Source: Gemmatimonadaceae bacterium (GTDB lineage Bacteria > Gemmatimonadota > Gemmatimonadetes > Gemmatimonadales > Gemmatimonadaceae). Taken from it: a stretch of 64,000 bases of DNA. Positions within the stretch are counted from its first letter, which is position 1; every line of letters starts with the position of its first letter. Location of the stretch: positions 1 to 64,000 of the forward strand of contig JAIEMN010000020.1 of assembly GCA_019752115.1 (NCBI GenBank), read 5' to 3'. Below are positions 45,101 to 51,718 of the stretch, one piece after another. A program made the translations under genes and the position numbers. A model generated the notes under the pieces. The model searched no databases. It was not told the DNA's origin and saw only the letters and a list, made by a program, of their open reading frames with translations.

Positions 45101-48100
45101 CAAAGCCAACGCGGGTGATGTCGATCGGCAGCCCCTGCAGCGGTACCAGCGACTGGCCAGCCGGCGCGTTGACCTGCAGCGCGCCGCCAACCACCTGCAT
45201 GGTTCGCGGCTCCACGACGAGGTCGAAGGCCGTCTGGAGTCGGGGCGCCGTACCGCCATAGGCCAGCGATGGCAGCACCAGATCCACCGTGCGCCCGCTC
45301 GGCGTCCGCAGATGCGTCCGTCCGTCAGCCGTCGTCGCGAGCTCCACGAAGCGTCGCGACGCATCGCCGAGCACCAGATACGCCACATCCGCCGACGGCA
45401 GATTGAGGCGATCGGGGATCGGCAGGATCGCGAACAGGTCACCCGGGCGGAAGCCGGTGGAATCCACCGTGGCGATCAGCTCGCCCGCGCCCCGGCGGAA
45501 GCGCGCGGCACCGGTCGTGACGCGCACCGGGCCGTCGGTCGCCAAGCGGAATCCGTTCTCGAAACCGACCCCCAGATCGACGAAGCTCGAATCGCCGAAG
45601 GCGAGGCTCGCGGTGGCCGTGCCGCTGATCGCCACACCGGCCGAATCGATGACGAGCCCGGAGGGCAGCGTCAGGCGGAACCCCGGCCCCGTGCCACGCG
45701 GCGTATTCGCGGGGAATGCGCCCCATGCGAGCCCCGCCGCGCCAAGCTCCGCCCCGAGCGCCAGGTTGGAGGTGACCGTGGCCTTGCCGCGGACCAGCCG
45801 CTTCTCGACGAACGCGTACGCGAGATTGTCGAACGTCACCGCGGCACCACCGCCGCCGCCGAGGCGCAGCGCACCGCCACCCGTGAAGGTGAGCGCCGTG
45901 CGGTCGAGCTGCGCACGCTGCACGGTGAAGTTCACGATCGGATTGCGTGGATCCGGTTGCCAGGCGAACGGTGAGGTGATCTCCGCGCTGGCGTCGATGA
46001 TCTCACCCGTGACGAGGTTCACCGCCAACCGGCCGTCCGCGCGAACCGAATCGCTCGCCGTGCCCGTTGCGGCCGCTACGCGCATGGTGCCATCAAGCAC
46101 CACACTCGGCGCGACATTCGGCCCTGCCGTGAAGTCCACGCGCGAGTCGAGCATGCGGAAGGCCAGCGGGCCGAGCAGGCCCGTGCACGTGGGCGCGAAG
46201 CCGGTGATGCGGCCGCGCACCGCACCGCTCGGCAGCAGCTCCAGGGTATCCTTGGGCGGCGTCGCGCCGGGCAGTCCGGCAATGGCAACGGTGCGCGCCG
46301 CGGCGGCACAGCCGAAGACGTCGGGGAGCCGCACATCGGCGCCCACAAAGATGTGTGCTTCACTCTGCGTGCCCACCGCGAACGAGCCCCAGGCCGAGCG
46401 GATCGCGCCGAACGGCGTGGAGAGCCCGTCGGTGAACTGCACCGGCTCGATCGAGCCGCGCAGCGCATTCTCGCGCCACCCGAGATCGAGCACGCGTACC
46501 TTGAAGGCGGCGAGATCATACGGCGGCGCGGCGGCCGGCGCGGCGAGGCTCAGTTCCGCATCCAGCCGAATGTCGACAGTCGGCACCGTGCCGAACTGCC
46601 AGTGCACGGCGCCCACGCGCAACGCCAGCGGACGCACCCCAAAACCCGCCGCCTGGATGGGGCCAGCGGCGCGCTGACCGAAGGCGCCATCGGTCATCAT
46701 CTGCGAGGAGATCTCGGCGATCTCGAACGACGGAATATCGATGCCCGTCTCGCGCACATGCACATCGCGCAGCGTGGGGATGGCGAAGCCATTGAGCGCC
46801 GCGATCTCGACCCCCATATCGAAGAGCAGGTCGAAGCGCACCCGCTTGGTCGTGGCGTCATACGTCAGCAAGGGCAGACGCGGATTGCCCAGCAGGAACG
46901 CCGCGCCGGGCGCGCCGAGCCGCAACGGGCCCGCCGTGTTGGCGCGCACATCCACGAACTGCGCATTGTTCGGCGTCAGGCGCAGCGTGGCGCCCAGCGT
47001 CCACGGCTGCTGCCCGTCGAGCGCGAGCGTGAGCCCGCCCACGGCATCGATCTGGAAGGTGAGCCCGGTGCTGACCGTGCCACCGAACGTACCGGCCAAC
47101 CGATCGACCTGCAGCTGGACCTGCGGTGAGCCCAGGGGCAGCGTGCGCGCCACCGGCAGCGTCACCTCGCCGGCGAACTGTCCGTTGCCGTCGATGGTGA
47201 GCGACACGCGCCCGGTGGGCGACGCTTCGCCCAGCAGGGTGAGTGCCGCCGCCAGTGAGAGCCGGTACGCCGCGGTGGGCGACGGCCGGTCGTAGCGCAG
47301 CTCCTCGATGGCGAACGGCATCCCGCCCTGCGCGAGGTCGAAGCCTGCGACGCCCTTCACCGACGCGACAATCGCGCCCGTTTGCAACGCCAGAGTCGTC
47401 TTGTCCACCAGGACGTCGAAGCTCACGCGCACCTGCGGCGGAGTGCCCCCACCCGTGCCCGCGAGCGCAGGCACGACCAGCGCAATCGGCCCGGTGGTGG
47501 TCGCGAGTCGCCAGTTGGTGCCGGCATCCACGACATTCACGAGCAGCGCATCCGTCGTTTCATCACGCAACTGCAGATACGCGACGGCTTCGCTGGGAAG
47601 CGCCAATCGCTTCGGAATCTTCGAGGCCACCAGCTCGGCCACGGCCGGTCGCCATCCGGTCGTGCTCCAGATGGCGACCGGCGTGCCGCTCACCTGCAGT
47701 GTCGCGGTGCCCTGGGATACCGTCTGCCAGTCACGCAACGCGAAATCGTTCGAGTAGACGAGTTTCGCCGTCGTGTTCGTGGAGCCGAACAGCTGACCGA
47801 GGATCGGGCTTTCGCCGCGCAGCGCGAGGCCGCGACTGTCGAGGAAGGGCTTGCCGCTCACATCCACGCGGAGGCCATTCACGATCGCCGCAGCGCCGGT
47901 CGGAGGTCGCACCCGGTAGTCTCCGATCGACAGCGCCGTGCTCACCACATTGGCCGCGAGCTTGATCACCTCCAGCGTCTTGCCGAAGTCGGTAGTGTCC
48001 TTCGCAATGCCGGCCGTACTCAGCGTATCGCTGGCACCCGTCTCGAGCCCAAAACCCTGGGCGAACGTCACCACGCCGGCGTCGAAACGGCGCGTGCCGA

Positions 48101-51100
48101 CATTCAGGCGCACGCCGCTCCACTGGGTCATGGAGCTATCGGTACTCTTGAGATACAGCAGCGGATAGCTGCCATCCACGAGCAGCCCAAGCGTGTCGAG
48201 CACCACATTGCGGAGTCGGAACCCGAGCCCCTTGATCGGCTGAACGACAAATGGCCCCTTGATGGTCCACTTGCCGCGGATGACCCGTCCGGTGTTCCAG
48301 TCGATCTCCACGTCAGGGTTGTCCGCGTCGGAGTTCCCCGGTGCCGGGAGACTGGCGTTGGTGAGGCTGCTCACCGCGCTCGTCGCCGTGTTCGCACCGC
48401 TCGCCGTGGAGTCGGTCTTCGCGGCGAGTTTCGCGAGGCTGTCCGCCGTGGCATTCACCTTCGAGAGACTATCGGCCCATGACGTGTTGAACCGGATCAG
48501 CGACTGGAGCGCCGCCGCATCGGCGGAGTCGTGCGCGGCACTCGACGATTCCAGTTGGGCCTCCAATACCGTGCGACGCGCATCGAGTCGGGCAGCGGCG
48601 GCAGAGTCGGCGCTGGTCCCCTTCGCGTTGAGCGAGTCCGCTTGCTCACTCAGCGACGACACGATGGTGGAGATCGAATCGCGCGACGCGTTGATCGCGG
48701 CCGCCTTGAGGGTGGCCGAGTCGGTGGCCAGGAAGATCTTCTGCGCCGAGTCTTTGGCCGCGTCCTGCTGCGCCAACCGCACCTTCCTCGCACTGTCGGC
48801 CGCGGTCATCACCGGGGTCGCCGAGACCGATTTGCCGTACCCGTCGTGATCCGCGAGTGTGGAATCAAAGCTGATGCGCGCGCCGCCGATCCATCGCACC
48901 GATTGACCCGTGCTGCCGCCGGCGGGAGGACCAAAGAGGAAGCGACCCGTGTACGGCGTCAGCTTGCCGAGTCCCAGCGTGACGTCACACGCCTTGTCGA
49001 GCGAGGCCGAGCCCATCAACTGTCCGCGTGCATCAATCGGGATGCTCTTCACCAGGTTGCAGACACCGAGACCATCGAGCACGCCGTTGATGTGCTCGCC
49101 CTGGATGGTGAGCGCCGCCTGCTTCAACCAGGCCGCCGCATCATCGACCGTCTGCATGAGGCCCGGGGCCAGCGCCGCCAGCGATCCGCCGCCGCTGCTC
49201 GAGGTGGTCGCCCCTGGCGGCGGCCACGTCGGACCACTGAGCACGCCCCGCGCGCTCGGCAACGTCGTCGCCTTCGCCGTCGCGCCAAGCGCAATGGCAA
49301 TGGGCCCACCGAGCCGGTATACGGCAAAATTGAACCCGGGCGCAACCGGAACGACGCAGCCGTCATTCCATTTCGCCTCGGCCGCGATCCAGGACACCTG
49401 CCCATCGCGAATGCGAAAGCGGCCGGTCGGTGACAGGCGGAATCGCTGACTGAGACAGGGCACGATGCCGGTCACACCAGGCTCGAAGAAGGCATCGCCC
49501 TCGAGCTCCCACGCATAGGGCGTGGCATCGGTGGCCTTCCAGCTCGTCCAGGCGCGCGCAATCTCCGCATGCGCGCCGCGCCGCCAGATCACGCGGAACT
49601 GATCGAGCACGCCCGGGGCATCAGGACTCAACAGGTCCGGCAGCGTCGGAAAGACGATGCTGTCGTTCGTCGCGTACGCGTTCACGAACGCGGGCATCGG
49701 GAACGCTGGATTGGCGACGAGCTCCGGGCTGGCCTGAAAGCCCAGCCGCCACCGAAGCTGGCCGTCGGTTGCCACGCGCACCGAGTCGAGGCGCAGGAAC
49801 TCGTAGCGCAGACGAAGCCACGGCGCGACCTCCTGCACCGCCGTGGCGCGATCGCAGCGGGAAACCTGCGCCACCCGCTCCACCGAATCGGGCGCGAGAC
49901 GCAGCACCGTCTCCACATGGCACGCCGCCCCGTTGCCCCCGAAGAGACGCACGTGCCCCGAGACCGCGACGCCATACCCCACGGTATCGGCCAGGATATC
50001 GGCGGTGACGGCGCCACTCATCGTCTCCACCAGAAAGTCCGTCGGCGCCCCACTGGCCAGCGACACCGCGCCAGCCCCGCGGCAGTTCACCGCGGCGCGC
50101 AGCACCCCGTTGTCGGCGCGCGCCCACACGTCGTCACAGCCACCGGTCGCCGAACCAAGCAAACGCACCGAGGCGCCCACGTCGAGCGCACCCGACGGCA
50201 AATCGAGCCGGGCGCGCCGCAACGCAAGCTGCAGCTGCGCGCGACCCACGCGCGCAAACCCATCGCTCGCCGTGCTACTCCCCTCACGCCGTCCGTACCA
50301 CCCGAGCGCGGTGAGCTGATACGCACCGTCGAGAGGTACGGCGCCCTGCCCCGGCGCTCCCACCTGCACGGTGGCGGTCACCCCGGTCGCCGCCGAGACG
50401 AGCAGCTCCCGGATGGACGCCAGCGCCGACACGCTCGCGGGCAGGAGCCCGCGCGGCGCCGACACGCGCAGTTGACCGCCCACCAGCCACGCGTCACCGC
50501 CACGCAATCCCACGCGCAGGCCACTCGCCTGCACCGGCAGCGCCGGCTGGGTGGGCAGCCCAAGCAGCACGAGCGAGAGCGGGCCATCGACCAGATACGC
50601 CCCCGACGCGAGGTCGGCGCGGACGCGCGCCGCGCGCAATCCGCGCAGCACCGCGACGCCCGGCTGCACGATGGCCTCATCGCCGAGCGTGCCCGTCGGG
50701 CCCAGGGGGCCCAACAGATCGCTCGCCATGGTGAAGACGTGGATCTCGCTCGCGACCTTGTCGCGGAACAGCAGCTGCCCATCCGCGGCGGTCGCGATCA
50801 CCTGCCAGGCGTAGGTCTTGTTCGGCTCGAGCGGCAACCCCTCGAGCGGATAGAGCAGGAACGGCGTGCCGGTCACCACCTGATCCACAACCGGGATGTT
50901 CGCCGAGAGCGCCACCGCCGGGACCTGCGTGCCGATCACTTCGACGACTTTGAGACGATAGCCTACCCCGACCTCAGGGGGCGCATTCACGGGGGTCCAC
51001 GAAAAGAACGGCTGCTGGGTGCGCACGATGTCGTCGCGCACCGGCGTGATGAGCTGTGGCGGATCCGGGAGCAGGATCGTGAAGTCCGCACAGGACTCGC

Positions 51101-51530
51101 TCACCACGGTGCGGGTCGCGCCACGCAGCACCGTTGCGCAGGCGCGGTACCGGCCTTCGGGGATCTGACCGGTCCGGCTCACCTGATCGGTGAAGGCGGC
51201 GTTCTTCGAGGTCGTCGTCCAATCGAGCGCCGCATCGCGCGCGTTGAAGAGCAGCGTGACCGGTCCGCCCGGCACCGCCGTGACCGGACTCTCCACCGAT
51301 CCCACGGCGCCCCGTTCGGCGCTGGTTACCGACACCCGGACCACGAAGTCGGTGGCCGCTTGGCCACTGTACGTCACGTTGAGCACCGCCGTCGATGGCA
51401 CGCGCTCCCAGTCCGACAGATACGGGCTGGGATACGCCTGGATCGTAAGCGTGGACGACCAGGACGGGTCCTGTGCGTGCAGCGCGGGACCGGCGACCAG
51501 TGCGGCGGCGAGAAGGAGCGAGCGTTTCAG
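39132..51530 (-). CDS. Giant exported protein, about 4132 aa, apparent CTG start
   Basis: First gene of the five-gene operon. Starting at the GTG at 51401 leaves no signal peptide. Reading 43 codons further upstream gives an N-terminus of the form (M)KRSLLLAAALVAGPALHA-Q, a textbook Sec signal, from CTG with GAGG six bases before it. Residues 44-270 are FN3-like. About 910-1065 is an Ala/Ser/Asp-rich coiled coil. The centre (about 1070-3095) is a long beta-rich region; blocks near 1300-1390 and 2030-2117 are homologous (IPxRLxLPSxxVAYLxLxD). A second helical region spans 3160-3515. The C-terminus has four FN3-like units, each with D-x-E-S-G-(I/F), near 3681, 3843, 3944 and 4057. There is no sortase motif or known secretion tail. 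It is probably a surface or periplasm-spanning fibre. Confidence 0.85.
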   Translation of the reverse strand: MKRSLLLAAALVAGPALHAQDPSWSSTLTIQAYPSPYLSDWERVPSTAVLNVTYSGQAATDFVVRVSVTSAERGAVGSVESPVTAVPGGPVTLLFNARDAALDWTTTSKNAAFTDQVSRTGQIPEGRYRACATVLRGATRTVVSESCADFTILLPDPPQLITPVRDDIVRTQQPFFSWTPVNAPPEVGVGYRLKVVEVIGTQVPAVALSANIPVVDQVVTGTPFLLYPLEGLPLEPNKTYAWQVIATAADGQLLFRDKVASEIHVFTMASDLLGPLGPTGTLGDEAIVQPGVAVLRGLRAARVRADLASGAYLVDGPLSLVLLGLPTQPALPVQASGLRVGLRGGDAWLVGGQLRVSAPRGLLPASVSALASIRELLVSAATGVTATVQVGAPGQGAVPLDGAYQLTALGWYGRREGSSTASDGFARVGRAQLQLALRRARLDLPSGALDVGASVRLLGSATGGCDDVWARADNGVLRAAVNCRGAGAVSLASGAPTDFLVETMSGAVTADILADTVGYGVAVSGHVRLFGGNGAACHVETVLRLAPDSVERVAQVSRCDRATAVQEVAPWLRLRYEFLRLDSVRVATDGQLRWRLGFQASPELVANPAFPMPAFVNAYATNDSIVFPTLPDLLSPDAPGVLDQFRVIWRRGAHAEIARAWTSWKATDATPYAWELEGDAFFEPGVTGIVPCLSQRFRLSPTGRFRIRDGQVSWIAAEAKWNDGCVVPVAPGFNFAVYRLGGPIAIALGATAKATTLPSARGVLSGPTWPPPGATTSSSGGGSLAALAPGLMQTVDDAAAWLKQAALTIQGEHINGVLDGLGVCNLVKSIPIDARGQLMGSASLDKACDVTLGLGKLTPYTGRFLFGPPAGGSTGQSVRWIGGARISFDSTLADHDGYGKSVSATPVMTAADSARKVRLAQQDAAKDSAQKIFLATDSATLKAAAINASRDSISTIVSSLSEQADSLNAKGTSADSAAAARLDARRTVLEAQLESSSAAHDSADAAALQSLIRFNTSWADSLSKVNATADSLAKLAAKTDSTASGANTATSAVSSLTNASLPAPGNSDADNPDVEIDWNTGRVIRGKWTIKGPFVVQPIKGLGFRLRNVVLDTLGLLVDGSYPLLYLKSTDSSMTQWSGVRLNVGTRRFDAGVVTFAQGFGLETGASDTLSTAGIAKDTTDFGKTLEVIKLAANVVSTALSIGDYRVRPPTGAAAIVNGLRVDVSGKPFLDSRGLALRGESPILGQLFGSTNTTAKLVYSNDFALRDWQTVSQGTATLQVSGTPVAIWSTTGWRPAVAELVASKIPKRLALPSEAVAYLQLRDETTDALLVNVVDAGTNWRLATTTGPIALVVPALAGTGGGTPPQVRVSFDVLVDKTTLALQTGAIVASVKGVAGFDLAQGGMPFAIEELRYDRPSPTAAYRLSLAAALTLLGEASPTGRVSLTIDGNGQFAGEVTLPVARTLPLGSPQVQLQVDRLAGTFGGTVSTGLTFQIDAVGGLTLALDGQQPWTLGATLRLTPNNAQFVDVRANTAGPLRLGAPGAAFLLGNPRLPLLTYDATTKRVRFDLLFDMGVEIAALNGFAIPTLRDVHVRETGIDIPSFEIAEISSQMMTDGAFGQRAAGPIQAAGFGVRPLALRVGAVHWQFGTVPTVDIRLDAELSLAAPAAAPPYDLAAFKVRVLDLGWRENALRGSIEPVQFTDGLSTPFGAIRSAWGSFAVGTQSEAHIFVGADVRLPDVFGCAAAARTVAIAGLPGATPPKDTLELLPSGAVRGRITGFAPTCTGLLGPLAFRMLDSRVDFTAGPNVAPSVVLDGTMRVAAATGTASDSVRADGRLAVNLVTGEIIDASAEITSPFAWQPDPRNPIVNFTVQRAQLDRTALTFTGGGALRLGGGGGAAVTFDNLAYAFVEKRLVRGKATVTSNLALGAELGAAGLAWGAFPANTPRGTGPGFRLTLPSGLVIDSAGVAISGTATASLAFGDSSFVDLGVGFENGFRLATDGPVRVTTGAARFRRGAGELIATVDSTGFRPGDLFAILPIPDRLNLPSADVAYLVLGDASRRFVELATTADGRTHLRTPSGRTVDLVLPSLAYGGTAPRLQTAFDLVVEPRTMQVVGGALQVNAPAGQSLVPLQGLPIDITRVGFALGSQGWQLTAGARVRLPASISSAPITFENIVVDRTGLSGTIEAGTLTDSYRAGLPTVAQARFAGDSLVLAITGARLDLTAGQAPSVAIAGTITSAVLKNAQGAPTPLFLRGSVNTTGFAAGADLSAFGGGGIPLGVATLRPSTPSAGTAIRVHADAQRFAVEFGASIELTTLAPGLTVAVDTIHIGSDGLRVSPVSVTNGNAIQFQLFGLQFALRDSLSGSTRVYPALAGRFDGATLQLEMAGQVTAFENTSRFYGLRIGSDGTLSLAGASLINRPIAIVQDRFFLDTLRIDQGTLRAAASVSLPAPFDENALQRVSFSVAPDGRVSGAGTLVLVRENEGLATAQRKVDLGIATFHVRHLAATIDFERPRERTSVDLVSDIYIQNKQENLIRLGSVSGGTVQSGLRIAPTGVTWSGLQIVQPISVEYGPVKLTMTTITAVVGARGLSASFSGGLGLNIQNSSGGLTFRDVRFTERGEFDFGAAGFDGGFIKITEVFRLDVRNLGFSSTETTIAVPGTNTRPTGRALTTPPMLNVRVASYLSFGASVTIANTFSGGVKRVLVYQLADDKTNHILVDSLYAKVSDVFEMQASMRFDEYTDGFALQVAGSAKLMGETGVSLMGVVGNRGGTMRVGMFVAASVDITIIPGAVALTGVGGGFFINPEPDDLTLVRQVAGITGGPAARMGPPPASDFAIMLYARMAAFGAGGKYMVAGQVLVTVTDKAFRLDGNMVFLGQANELQGDIAVQVGWSPAAYLLGDVEVRIAFDSTAVGTGRLQFAVGGNAFAIKGGVKLDMIKVLTADANVIIVPSGFATDLTVTLGRTFWVVKLEAQLKGTMWFRPGTNDLGAYVEIKGVAEIPGLIGISAYLKGALIILPEVAVYAAGGGRAYVLGESVQIQFWVSISGKGFGGGLGDNPEMNAAIARASAVADELKAEADSIIRAVQNQVNNITVTPVVASDATLARVFDNAKGWASGSNWLAFLGVAFNVGSEAVYDAGLDRPAVRTPYLGTYWNLLTQKSAPSDTAAIAAIRIDAERKLANLAARRDEMLARIAALRASIDSVRAVVMPDLPNPVRNFAVGDPSIAGASTTPIAGAQRSAGTLNGVPTFDVDDAVAAQNRATMTDVRAKVTARQAEVARALGQAQASLDSVRAALSATESSSLMGYLRLWGDAVEATERQQASTVDYQMRRWRWRRDGLTFVRDSRASFRDLVDRVSNSVTARTDLTSGAKTLKFEEVANARATVIAALGQDPAFATTWQNTKASIKTLGLDQQVAAMRQQADTLAMQLYNRAADLGLAALDTTMVREVAATAATATAAVQRVRAAHAEISDRTAVVSDAQLELYGAVFDIYDAMLRELNPTDSLAIRVRARRDAIAPLLLAPQIGTAQATVEDRGYLSRGQITWTATHPAGVSEYTIVDGDALRRSLGSLGTYTTWRFSTDLAGGTQPFTAQLGARAAGGTRTTRGTPPLTFTFGRGTAAAPVATSGTALAPDATPPGVPVITAPSNLATVATDGSNVVWATRGQAVALAWQATDAESGIQEYRYRVVERDAPGTTSTVSVSPTGYTPLRTLQPVELVPWTTLGGRTTMLLTPPPPSAGKVAQVEILAVNGAGLTGFAGALVLREDATAPAAPAGTTLQLGSVRSVSLAGLTTPIVVQAVCSATPLVAAKTLALTPITAPDATTTGAFVVAKPAISDPESGISRWYALVSDVAPTAVEGDAWVALTDTAGTQFTVTGVPYERPVYVSIAARNGAGAFSTPVVTAVPARLADPTPAPAPGFCLEGSAGSAAVRFTQVSRDTESGIRGYQLRLKDAAGNVLTGFPATTSDVDVPANAEVNTTYRVPRLVFPAAGQLMVEMRAINGGNRGDLSASGLLTVDLTPPPTPLITLVGTPTLGRTGYQFKLTVSAPADPESGFAGLEVRLDDEPPLVDLRNPSVTLLPWTAVTGAVAGTGTYTIAVPSLPTSSLVLRVRSKNGTGVTSLVVRAVVPQ

Positions 51531-51536
51531 AGGATG

Positions 51537-51540
51537 CCTC
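51537..51540 (-). promoter_or_regulatory. Ribosome-binding site deciding the CTG start of the giant gene
   Basis: On the minus strand GAGG stands six bases before the CTG at 51530-51528. No ATG, GTG or TTG occurs in this frame between here and the signal-peptide codons, so this site and the encoded signal peptide together favour CTG initiation. Confidence 0.55.
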
Positions 51541-51544
51541 GGGC

Positions 51545-51592
51545 GTATCCTGCAATCGACCCATTGCGGGAGCAGGCATCCTAGAATCGACC
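51545..51592. repeat. Direct 17-bp repeats upstream of the giant operon
   Basis: Two copies of a 17-bp element (plus strand G(T/C)ATCCTxxAATCGACC) lie at 51545-51561 and 51576-51592. They match at 14 of 17 positions and are 31 bp apart, close to three helical turns. They sit directly in front of the start of the operon and could be an operator or part of the leader. The gap 51531-51718 holds no gene. Confidence 0.5.
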
Positions 51593-51718
51593 GATCAAGC
51601 CCAGATCAATCGCGCACCGACGCTGGGCGATTGTCGTCAAACGCTTTAATAGCAATCACTTGCACCATCGCCTCGGGCGAGAACGCCCCGCGTGGTCGCC
51701 AGACTGGTGTCAGATTGG

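Noticed and set aside
43386-45974. 862-residue open frame antisense to the giant gene
   Set aside because: Arg/His/Glu-rich shadow with no motif; such frames are common opposite GC-rich genes.
39132-51530. RTX, Type IX or sortase substrate
   Set aside because: No GGxGxDxxx repeats, no LPxTG, and no conserved C-terminal sorting domain at the end of the giant protein.
31009-51530. CRISPR or phage/contractile injection origin for the large operon
   Set aside because: No regular spacer array, sheath, tube, baseplate or integrase genes; all products carry Sec signals.
49569-51584. 671-residue open frame antisense to the giant gene N-terminus
   Set aside because: Arg/His-rich shadow; its presence does not question the well-structured minus-strand protein.
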